Position numbers and translations under genes: made by a program. This document shows positions 1 through 5,029 of a DNA stretch of 5,125 bases, in pieces. The stretch's first letter is position 1. Every line of letters begins with the position of its first letter. Source of the DNA: Helicobacteraceae bacterium. GTDB lineage: Bacteria; Campylobacterota; Campylobacteria; Campylobacterales; Sulfurimonadaceae. Below the pieces are notes generated by a model, which was given only the letters and a program-made list of their open reading frames with translations, was not told where the DNA came from and ran no database searches. The stretch lies in contig JAUWLG010000122.1 in assembly GCA_030613795.1 (NCBI GenBank), forward strand, positions 1 through 5,125, read 5' to 3'.

Positions 1-347
1 ACAGCACTAAAGTGCCGTACAGGACGGAACTAAATTCCGTATCGTAAAAAGCGCTCGCGACGGCTTTACCCGAGGGCATTTCCTTTGGTCACAACCCGAT
101 AGCTATCGGGTACCTTCCTTACACTCATTCACTCCCTAAAAACGACTAACTCGCTATGCTCATAAGGTCTACGGCGTTGAAGCTACGCATAACAACTCTG
201 TTTCCAACCCTATAAAAGCCAAGCAGTTGGCTTTTACTTAACGGGTCTCATCTTAACGGTCATTCTCTCCTTACAGTCAGCGCTGTAGATGCCACGAAAA
301 GAGCAAGCGGTGACGTATTGATTTGAATGTAAAAGCTAACGCTTTTA
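1..347. repeat. Composite intergenic repeat, block 1, copy A
   Basis: This block recurs at 4390-4637 in the same orientation. The first 66 bases match with a single difference (base 58), and 95-160 matches 4460-4525 with three differences. After that the copies differ in length, but share the segment around 270-347, including the phrase ttacagtcag and the final hairpin. Copy A has about 25 extra bases at 67-94 and a longer middle. The block is a chain of small palindromes: gcac-taaa-gtgc (4-15), acggaa-ctaaa-ttccgt (24-40), the perfect 16-base palindrome cccgatagctatcggg (95-110), a 10-bp stem (213-236) and taaaagc-taac-gctttta (330-347). No convincing reading frame covers it. The left end is at the window edge, so the repeat may extend further. 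It resembles widely dispersed, non-coding palindromic intergenic elements; mobility is not shown. Confidence 0.85.
213..236. repeat. 10-bp perfect hairpin inside block 1, copy A only
   Basis: The arms taaaagccaa (213-222) and ttggctttta (227-236) are exact reverse complements around the loop gcag. Copy B has a different hairpin at the equivalent place, gccgtt-ttctt-aacggc (4534-4550). The position is therefore structurally conserved while its sequence is replaced, which suggests selection for, or generation of, a stem here. No U-tract follows on either strand, so I do not call it a terminator. Confidence 0.6.
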
Positions 348-375
348 TCCCTGTTTAAATTGTAGGAAAAAGATA

Positions 376-495
376 ATGTTTTGTGTCGAACATAGTGAAG
401 GATTGAAAGTATATAAGGATATTGAGGCTTGTGTATCTAGAAATGATTATCCGTTCGGGAGTTCAAGCAAATATTGGCGTCTAACCGCCAATTAG
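376..495 (+). CDS. Possible 39-aa hypothetical protein in the repeat spacer
   Basis: An ATG at 376 opens a 39-codon frame ending in TAG at 493-495. It is preceded by a good ribosome binding site (AGGA at about 364-367, roughly 8 bases upstream). The peptide begins MFCVEHSEGLKVY and ends SSSKYWRLTAN. It has a balanced composition with two Cys, one Trp and several charged residues, unlike the low-complexity frames in the flanking repeats. It has no signal peptide or membrane segment, and I recognise no family. It sits between block 1 and block 2 of copy A, and the matching spacer of copy B has no such frame. The last codons overlap alternative stems (attggcg/cgccaat at 473-492, gtctaa/ttagac at 479-497). 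No clear promoter is visible. It could be a small cargo gene, a remnant of a longer gene, or a chance frame. Confidence 0.25.
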   Translation: MFCVEHSEGLKVYKDIEACVSRNDYPFGSSSKYWRLTAN

Positions 496-549
496 ACCGG
501 TAGGTTGAAAGTTTTTTAGTATAGCAAGGTCATAGTGCCGAAGGGTATT

Positions 550-639
550 GCACTTCTTCTTTTTCGTTAGTTTTTCTTCTTGGGCAAGCAAGAAGAAAAA
601 GTGACATACTAGTGATATGAAGTAATTTAAAAAGTTCAA
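550..639. repeat. Composite intergenic repeat, block 2, copy A
   Basis: This block recurs at 4752-4841 in the same orientation and at the same relative position after block 1. Shared landmarks are gcactt, ttcgttag, caagaag/caaagaag, agtgatat and aagtaatt. The core is a 12-bp stem, tttttcttcttg (571-582) with caagaagaaaaa (589-600), around the loop ggcaag. Read as protein on the minus strand it gives a Lys/Leu/Phe-rich frame (481-666) of the kind often over-predicted as small hypothetical proteins. I treat it as non-coding repeat DNA. It lies 131 bases downstream of the cobA stop codon. Confidence 0.8.
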
Positions 640-685
640 TAAGAGATAAAAGTTCACGATAGTCAATGAAGTAAGAAAAGAGTAG

Positions 686-706
686 ATTCCGTATCAAGTA
701 CGGAAT
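686..706. repeat. Short palindromic element (attccgta/tacggaat)
   Basis: The arms attccgta (686-693) and tacggaat (699-706) form a perfect 8-bp stem with loop tcaag, followed by gacg. The sequence ttccgtatc also occurs in block 1 at 35-43 and 4424-4432, so this is probably a relative of the same small palindromic repeat family. It lies between cobA and block 2. Confidence 0.55.
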
Positions 707-739
707 GACGAGAGGATTGAAGTTAGTAAAGGCTCTGTC

Positions 740-763
740 TTAGAACAAAAAGTATTGTTCTAA
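740..763 (-). terminator. Hairpin after cobA, possible terminator
   Basis: The arms ttagaacaa (740-748) and ttgttctaa (755-763) are exact 9-bp inverted repeats with a 6-base loop, beginning 7 bases after the cobA stop codon. The stem is AT-rich and no long U-tract follows on the minus strand, so it would be a weak intrinsic terminator. It may instead protect the 3' end of the operon transcript. Its position at the end of the four-gene unit is the main support. Confidence 0.4.
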
Positions 764-770
764 ATACGTA

Positions 771-1505
771 TTACTGCTCGAACCACTTCAGTTGTTGACG
801 AAGTTCAACGACTTTACCAACAACGATCAGAGCAGGGGTAGGGATGCCTTTAGCCTTTTGAGTAATGTCGGCTAAGGTACCGACAACAACTTGCTGATCT
901 TTAGTGGTTCCCTTAGAGATGACAGCACAAGGGTAGTCAGCCGGCTTACCGATCTCGATCAGTTTTTTACTGATCATCGGCAGGTTGTGTAGTCCCATTA
1001 AAAAGACAATAGTGTCATCTGTTTTAAAGTTGTTCCAAGGGATCTGAGACTCTTTTTTGTTAGGTGACTCATGCCCTGTTACAACACGGAATGAGACGGC
1101 AACACCACGGTGTGTTACAGGAATACCTGCATAGGCTGGAGCACTGACGGCAGAGGTGATACCGGGAATGATCTCAAACTTAATGTCTCTTTCAAAAAGG
1201 TACGCTGCCTCTTCCCCACCGCGTCCAAAGACAAAAGGGTCACCGCCTTTAAGGCGAACAACGTTCTCATATTTTAGTGCGTTCTGATAGATCGTCTCGT
1301 TGATCTCATCTTGCGGCATGATGTGCCTGCCGTCTTCTTTACCGACATAGACAAACTCACAGCCGCTCTTTGCTTCTTTGAGAATGTCAGGGTTTGCTAA
1401 GCGGTCATAGATAATGACATCAGCCTCTTTGACAACACGAAATGCTTTCATTGTCAATAGTTCGATGTCCCCTGGACCGGCACCGGTAAGATAAACTTTA
1501 CCCAT
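771..1505 (-). CDS. cobA: Uroporphyrinogen-III C-methyltransferase (SUMT; CobA/NirE)
   Basis: This cytoplasmic enzyme uses two S-adenosylmethionine molecules to methylate uroporphyrinogen III at C2 and C7, giving precorrin-2, the branch point to siroheme, heme d1 and cobalamin. The 244 residues are a normal length for a stand-alone SUMT. Family motifs are intact: GAGPGD near the N-terminus (8-13), the YDR region (33-35), KGGDPFVFGRGGEE (86-99), PGITSAVSAPAYAGIPVTHR (114-133) and a Met-Gly at 170-171. No CysG-type oxidase/chelatase domain is fused, so conversion of precorrin-2 to siroheme needs another protein. The start is set by AAGGA six bases before the ATG and by the first motif at residue 4. 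It is the last gene of the nirJ-nirF unit, 89 bases after nirF, which makes a heme d1 (NirE) role likely. Supply of siroheme or B12 as well is possible. Confidence 0.93.
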   Translation of the reverse strand: MGKVYLTGAGPGDIELLTMKAFRVVKEADVIIYDRLANPDILKEAKSGCEFVYVGKEDGRHIMPQDEINETIYQNALKYENVVRLKGGDPFVFGRGGEEAAYLFERDIKFEIIPGITSAVSAPAYAGIPVTHRGVAVSFRVVTGHESPNKKESQIPWNNFKTDDTIVFLMGLHNLPMISKKLIEIGKPADYPCAVISKGTTKDQQVVVGTLADITQKAKGIPTPALIVVGKVVELRQQLKWFEQ

Positions 1506-1568
1506 AATGTATCCTTGCTTTAACTTCTAGTAGTGTACTCGATTTTACTGTATTAACTTCTTGACCTA

Positions 1569-1585
1569 TGTCTATAAAATAGACA
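1569..1585 (-). other. Hairpin in the nirF-cobA gap
   Basis: The 89-base gap is the only real spacing in the unit. It contains the perfect 6-bp stem tgtcta (1569-1574)/tagaca (1580-1585) with loop taaaa, starting 9 bases after the nirF stop. No good -35/-10 pair is visible between it and the cobA start. It is more likely an RNA processing, stability or attenuation element than a promoter. It has no U-tract in the usual place for a terminator. Confidence 0.35.
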
Positions 1586-1594
1586 AGTAAACCG

Positions 1595-2728
1595 TTATTT
1601 GGCTTCCTCGTAGAGAAAGATACCTGATGGTTTTTTGATCTGGAAGATCTCACGAGTGAGGTACCACTCTTTTGTATGAATAACCGCAATTTTATTGGTG
1701 TCATTGACAGAGACATAGAGGTTAGGTCTAACCTCAGACCATCTAACATGCAGGACTTTACCGTCAAATTCAAAACGCTTGATGATCTTCAGTGTCTTAG
1801 TATCGATAATCTGTATGACTGGGAACTTTTTACCGCTGAATGTCACTGCCAGATACTTTTTGTCCGGCGATAGTGCCGTAAAGACAGGCAGACCCTCAGT
1901 CTCAATGTTTTTTACAAATTTAAAGTCAGGTGTATAGACCAAGACTTTGTTGTTTCCAACAGCCGGGATAAAGACATATCCGCCGCCGATACTCCAGAAA
2001 CCGAAGTGTGGGACTTTGAGAACAGGCTTTCTGTCCTCTAGCAAGATGTCGATCTTAGAGTACTTCATCGTGTCTAAGTTGACAACACCAAAGTAATCAC
2101 TTTTGAAAAAACCGGTAATAAAGTTGTTGTCTTTGATCATGGCGTCAAATGGCATGACGCCAACATCTTCAAACTCTTTGTGGATGACGAATTTTGGAAG
2201 ACCTTTTCCGAAGTTTGTATCTTTTAAAACAGTGATCTTGTCATTGTCCATCTGTGAGAAGATGAGATACTCTTTGTAGGTCTTGATACCTACATTCTTA
2301 GAGCCTGTCTCAAATGACTGCAGTGGGTTCAGGTCTCTGTCTAAGATGTCAACGCTTTTCTTTGCGTAGTTGGCAACAGCTAAAAAGTTTTTGGTGATGG
2401 TAAAACCGATAGCACTATCACTAGTCTTGAGCTCTTTTACAATGACCTCTTTTTCAGGGTCAAACTTAACAACCCAACCGTCGCGACTGATGACATAACC
2501 ATCTTTGCCCTCAAACTTGACAACGCCATGGTTCATGTTGTGCATGCCCTTCATATGACCTTTTGTCATCCCTCTGTCGATTACTGCGAGAGAGTTGCTC
2601 TCTCTCTCAACAACAAAGATCTTCTCATTGGTGTTCATAGCGGACAGAATAGGGTTGACGCCTTGTGCATTTACGCTTGTAAAGCTTAAGCCTAAAAGTA
2701 CGCTACTTAGTAATAATCTCTTCAACAT
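1595..2728 (-). CDS. nirF: NirF, periplasmic heme d1 biosynthesis beta-propeller
   Basis: NirF is a periplasmic protein related to the d1-heme propeller domain of nitrite reductase. It is needed for a late step of heme d1 formation; the exact chemistry is not fully settled. Residues 1-21 form a Sec signal peptide (KR, a hydrophobic core, then SVNA before Q22). The protein has no cysteine, so it is not a lipoprotein, unlike some NirF proteins. The rest (about 30-377) reads as repeated beta-propeller blades, with phrases such as FVVERESNSLAVIDRG, YVISRDGWVVKFD and HTKEWYLTREI. His67, in NHGVVKF just before the SRDG blade, probably matches the conserved essential His of the family; His241 in KVPHFGFW is another candidate ligand. 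Residues 53-68 are an unusual Met/His cluster. The ATG lies 2 bases after the nirJ stop, with a purine-rich GAGAG-type ribosome site inside nirJ, so the two genes are probably translationally coupled. Confidence 0.9.
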   Translation of the reverse strand: MLKRLLLSSVLLGLSFTSVNAQGVNPILSAMNTNEKIFVVERESNSLAVIDRGMTKGHMKGMHNMNHGVVKFEGKDGYVISRDGWVVKFDPEKEVIVKELKTSDSAIGFTITKNFLAVANYAKKSVDILDRDLNPLQSFETGSKNVGIKTYKEYLIFSQMDNDKITVLKDTNFGKGLPKFVIHKEFEDVGVMPFDAMIKDNNFITGFFKSDYFGVVNLDTMKYSKIDILLEDRKPVLKVPHFGFWSIGGGYVFIPAVGNNKVLVYTPDFKFVKNIETEGLPVFTALSPDKKYLAVTFSGKKFPVIQIIDTKTLKIIKRFEFDGKVLHVRWSEVRPNLYVSVNDTNKIAVIHTKEWYLTREIFQIKKPSGIFLYEEAK

Positions 2729-2730
2729 AA

Positions 2731-3852
2731 TTAGTCTCTCTTTCTCTCTTGTTCAGTTAAATAACATGATGGATCTTCACTCCATAGATCACCTGTAATA
2801 GCATAAGCACGGGCACGTGAACCGCCGTTACAGATATCGATCTGCTCACAATCAGCACAGATACCGCCGATCTGTGTTCTTGGGTGAATACGCAGCTGGT
2901 CCAGCAGTTCGCCGCCTTGCCAGATGTCACCAAAATCCTGCTCGATGATATTACCGACCGTCAGTGGGAAGAATGGGTCTGGTCGAACGTCACCTTCAGA
3001 GTTGATATTGAGAAGTTTACGACCGGCACTGTTTCCGCCCCAGGTGACAAGACGCTTTCGCATTATCTCTTTTAGCTCAGGGTATTTTTCAGCAAATCTG
3101 TTTAAAAACATAACTGCATCCATCTCCATGTTACCTGTCACGATCTCGATATCTCTGCCTGTCTCATAATACTCAAAGGCTTTATCCAGGATAAACTCAA
3201 CTGCCTTGCGGCGCTGCTCTTTGGTCAGATCCATTTTTAAGTTGTCAAGGCCGCGGCCTGAGTAGACAAGGTGTGAGATATAGATCTTAGGGATATTCTC
3301 TTTTTCGACAAGGTCAAAGATATACTCTAGAGAGCCCAGTGTCTCTTTTGTGATAGTAAACCTGATACCGACCTTGGCACCCGTAGCATTTGCAAGCTGT
3401 ACGGCTTTAAGCGTCTCTCTAAAGGCACCTTTGAGTCCACGGAAGTAGTCGTGGGTCGGCTCATCACCGTCAATACTGACGCCGACATAATTAAAGGTAT
3501 CCACAATGCGTTGTATGTTTCCCTTGGTAAAGTAGAGTCCATTACTTGACAAGTATGTAATGATGCCGTTCTCTTTACAAAAATCAGCGATCTCGAAAAG
3601 ATCTTTACGCGTCAGCGGTTCACCGCCAGAGAAGATAATAAACTTGACCCCATTAGCTTTCATCTCTAAGATCGTCTTTTTGATCTGCTCAGTGGTCAGC
3701 GTGTCGACTTCATCCAAGGTTGATTTGGAGTAGCAGTGCATGCAGGAGAGGTTACAGCGGTTTGTAAAGTTCCAGATCGCAATAGAACCATTGAGTATGC
3801 GCTCAGGCTTGTCCTCTACCACAGAACTGATCAGGTTAGAAAGTCTAAACAT
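2731..3852 (-). CDS. nirJ: NirJ, radical SAM heme d1 biosynthesis protein
   Basis: NirJ is a cytoplasmic radical SAM enzyme that acts on 12,18-didecarboxysiroheme, removing propionate side chains on the way to the dioxo pattern of heme d1. The 373 residues match the usual family length. The radical SAM cluster motif is CNLSCMHC (Cys33, Cys37, Cys40), followed by the SAM-binding SGGEP (75-79) and SSNG. A second cysteine set near the C-terminus (Cys332, Cys335, Cys341, Cys363) fits the auxiliary 4Fe-4S cluster of the SPASM/Twitch type. The phrases SHLVYSGRG and TGDLWSEDPSCYLT are characteristic of NirJ rather than of the heme b enzymes AhbC and AhbD. The ATG overlaps the preceding cytochrome stop by one base (TAATG), with AAAGG upstream, so translation is coupled. 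No truncation or missing key residue is seen. Confidence 0.93.
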   Translation of the reverse strand: MFRLSNLISSVVEDKPERILNGSIAIWNFTNRCNLSCMHCYSKSTLDEVDTLTTEQIKKTILEMKANGVKFIIFSGGEPLTRKDLFEIADFCKENGIITYLSSNGLYFTKGNIQRIVDTFNYVGVSIDGDEPTHDYFRGLKGAFRETLKAVQLANATGAKVGIRFTITKETLGSLEYIFDLVEKENIPKIYISHLVYSGRGLDNLKMDLTKEQRRKAVEFILDKAFEYYETGRDIEIVTGNMEMDAVMFLNRFAEKYPELKEIMRKRLVTWGGNSAGRKLLNINSEGDVRPDPFFPLTVGNIIEQDFGDIWQGGELLDQLRIHPRTQIGGICADCEQIDICNGGSRARAYAITGDLWSEDPSCYLTEQERKRD

Positions 3853-4160
3853 TATTTTTTACCTTTATAGGTGAGGATATAGTCAGAGATAAGATCAAGC
3901 TCGTTGTCGCTCAGATCAAACTGTGTCATTACCGTACGTTTATAACCAAAGGCTTTATACATCGACTCTGGAGAGATGACATAGGCTTTGATCTCATCTT
4001 TTGTGCGTTTGTCTGCGATTTCGCTGAATGGCGGTCCAAAGGCAACAGCTGTCTGGTGATGACAACCCCAACAGTGTGTCTCAAAGACTTTTTTTCCATC
4101 TACTTCTTGTGCAAGTAGGGCAGAGCAAAAAGCAAGTGATAAAAGTAAACTAAGTCTCAT
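3852..4160 (-). CDS. Small monoheme class I cytochrome c, NirC-like
   Basis: This 102-residue protein has a Sec signal peptide (about 1-17, ending SALLA before QE) and one heme c site, CWGCH (Cys30, Cys33, His34). The likely sixth ligand is Met78 in RTVMTQF, just before the LSDNELDLISDYI helix, as in class I cytochromes c. Cys12 in LAFC does not form a proper lipobox, so the mature protein should be soluble in the periplasm. Size and position at the head of a nirJ-nirF unit fit NirC or cytochrome c55X, small cytochromes that donate electrons to nitrite reductase or serve in its maturation; the exact role is inferred. The ATG at 4160 is the only start that gives a complete signal peptide. Its ribosome site is weak (AAAGAAAA). 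It is the first gene after the FNR-type promoter. Confidence 0.85.
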   Translation of the reverse strand: MRLSLLLSLAFCSALLAQEVDGKKVFETHCWGCHHQTAVAFGPPFSEIADKRTKDEIKAYVISPESMYKAFGYKRTVMTQFDLSDNELDLISDYILTYKGKK

Positions 4161-4188
4161 CGTTTTTCTTTAAAATTTATTTACATAC

Positions 4189-4209
4189 TATCCAAACAAA
4201 ACTTGGATA
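4189..4209 (-). promoter_or_regulatory. Stem-loop in the leader of the nir operon
   Basis: The arms tatccaa (4189-4195) and ttggata (4203-4209) form a perfect 7-bp stem with a 7-base loop. If transcription starts near 4220, this hairpin fills most of the roughly 60-base 5' untranslated region and ends 28 bases before the start codon. It could stabilise the transcript or be an operator dyad. No known riboswitch pattern is seen. Confidence 0.45.
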
Positions 4210-4226
4210 AGTAGTTACATGAGCAT

Positions 4227-4232
4227 ATAGTA
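4227..4232 (-). promoter_or_regulatory. -10 element of the nir operon promoter
   Basis: On the minus strand this reads TACTAT, one base from TATAAT. Taking the usual distance, transcription would start at about 4220. That places the centre of the box at 4255-4268 at -41.5, the standard position for class II FNR/CRP activation. No good -35 hexamer is present, as expected for an activator-dependent promoter. Confidence 0.55.
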
Positions 4233-4254
4233 AGGGATTTAGGCAAATAAAGCA

Positions 4255-4268
4255 TTGACGCATATCAA
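4255..4268 (-). promoter_or_regulatory. FNR/DNR-type activator binding site
   Basis: The minus strand reads TTGAT-ATGC-GTCAA, matching the FNR-family consensus TTGAT-N4-ATCAA at nine of ten positions. The site is centred 101 bases upstream of the cytochrome start codon and exactly 41.5 bases from the start predicted from the -10 element. FNR, DNR and NNR regulators switch on nitrate and nitrite respiration genes when oxygen is low or nitric oxide is present. A much weaker match lies at 4283-4296. Confidence 0.65.
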
Positions 4269-4389
4269 GGGAGGGTATAAAATTTGTTTATATCAATAAT
4301 GTTTCTTTTTTGGGCTTGTAAATCCTTCTTTAGGGTAGTATTTTTCTGAACACACTCTTTCCTTTTTTACTCGCAAAAAACGAAACCAC

Positions 4390-4637
4390 ACAGCACTAAA
4401 GTGCCGTACAGGACGGAACTAAATTCCGTATCGTAAAAAGCGCTCGTGACGGCTTCAAGCCCGATAGCTATCGGGTGCCTTCCTTACACTCGTTCACTCC
4501 CTAAAAACGACTAACTCGCTACGCTTAAACAAAGCCGTTTTCTTAACGGCCGCTCCCTCCTTACAGTCAGCTTTGTAGATGCCACGATAAAAGTAAAACG
4601 GTAACGCATTGATTTGTATTTAAAAGCTTACGCTTTT
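4390..4637. repeat. Composite intergenic repeat, block 1, copy B
   Basis: Second copy of the block at 1-347, about 100 bases shorter. It keeps the same first 66 bases (one change), the 16-base palindrome cccgatagctatcggg (4460-4475), the segment through 4525 and the closing hairpin aaaagc-ttac-gctttt (4622-4637). The middle is replaced by the hairpin gccgtt-ttctt-aacggc (4534-4550). It lies between the probable nirS end and the promoter of the cytochrome-nirJ-nirF-cobA unit. It starts 121 bases upstream of the FNR-type box, so it does not disrupt the promoter. No convincing gene is in it. Confidence 0.85.
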
Positions 4638-4679
4638 GACTAAGTTGGAGTATTGTCGACAAATTACTGCGTCTTGGTA

Positions 4680-4740
4680 CAGTTACTGTAGCCGGAGAGG
4701 TTTCGTGACTCCAAGAATTTGATACTTCTAACAGTAACTG
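4680..4740. repeat. Inverted repeat in the spacer of copy B
   Basis: The arms cagttactgt (4680-4689) and acagtaactg (4731-4740) are exact 10-base reverse complements separated by 41 bases. Inside and before it lie ttggagt (4645-4651) and actccaa (4708-4714), a shorter pair interleaved with the first. This spacer has no counterpart in copy A and no reading frame worth calling. The dyad may be an RNA stem, a protein site or a trace of an inserted element; nothing identifies which. Confidence 0.45.
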
Positions 4741-4751
4741 AACCCGTCATC

Positions 4752-4841
4752 GCACTTTCTTCTTTTCGTTAGGTTTCTGCTTTGTGCGAGCAAAGAAGAA
4801 AAGTAACATCCTAGTGATATAAAGTAATTCAAAAAGTTTAG
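4752..4841. repeat. Composite intergenic repeat, block 2, copy B
   Basis: Second copy of the block at 550-639. Its core stem is tttctgctttg (4774-4784) with caaagaagaaa (4791-4801), loop tgcgag, with one mispair. The arm sequence differs from copy A (ctttg/caaag against cttcttg/caagaag) while the pairing is kept, which points to compensatory change. It lies 189 bases downstream of the stop codon of the probable nirS. Confidence 0.8.
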
Positions 4842-4993
4842 TTCAGTCAGTTTGATTAGAGGGAATGTATATACAGGAAAAAACACATGTATATTTTGTT
4901 AAGAAGTCAGAAGTATGACAATAGTAATGAAATAGTTAATATTTTAGAATTAGAAAATAAAAAGAAAGTTTTTAAGGAAGGGTGTAAAGAGGT

Positions 4994-5017
4994 ACCAAAG
5001 GAGTTGCCTCCTTTGGT
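4994..5017 (-). terminator. Terminator-like hairpin after the probable nirS
   Basis: The arms accaaaggag (4994-5003) and ctcctttggt (5008-5017) pair perfectly over 10 bp around a 4-base loop, 12 bases after the stop codon at 5030-5032. No U-run follows immediately. T-rich sequence comes only some 25 to 35 bases later, so termination may be inefficient or factor-assisted. The downstream genes having their own promoter supports a transcript end here. Confidence 0.55.
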
Positions 5018-5029
5018 GAGAACTAGTGC

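Noticed and set aside
479..600. Integron attC-like site after the small frame (GTCTAAC core)
   Set aside because: A seven-base match to the RYYYAAC core is easily due to chance, and no matching GTTRRRY partner at a suitable distance was found.
481..666. 61-residue minus-strand reading frame
   Set aside because: It is the translation of repeat block 2 and its hairpin (Phe/Leu/Lys-rich). The corresponding frame is not conserved in copy B.
1498..1773. 91-residue minus-strand frame bridging nirF and cobA, and the 71-residue frame at 3327-3542
   Set aside because: They are alternative-frame shadows of nirF, cobA and nirJ on the same strand, without plausible composition or start context.
1676..1873. 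65-residue plus-strand frame, and the similar frames at 2595-2798, 2884-3075 and 2924-3169
   Set aside because: They lie wholly or almost wholly inside nirF and nirJ on the opposite strand, whose protein families are clear, and have no domain of their own.
4255..4281. Plus-strand promoter TTGACG with TATAAA
   Set aside because: The spacer is only 15 bases, no plus-strand gene follows, and the TTGAC belongs to the FNR-type box that fits the minus-strand operon better.
4283..4296. Second FNR-type box upstream of the first
   Set aside because: Only one half-site is good (TTGAT on the minus strand); the other half has too many mismatches and the position suits no predicted start.
1..4841. Composite transposon formed by copies A and B
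   Set aside because: There is no transposase gene, no terminal inverted repeats at the outer ends and no target-site duplication that can be seen. Copy A is cut by the window edge, so only repeat status is claimed.
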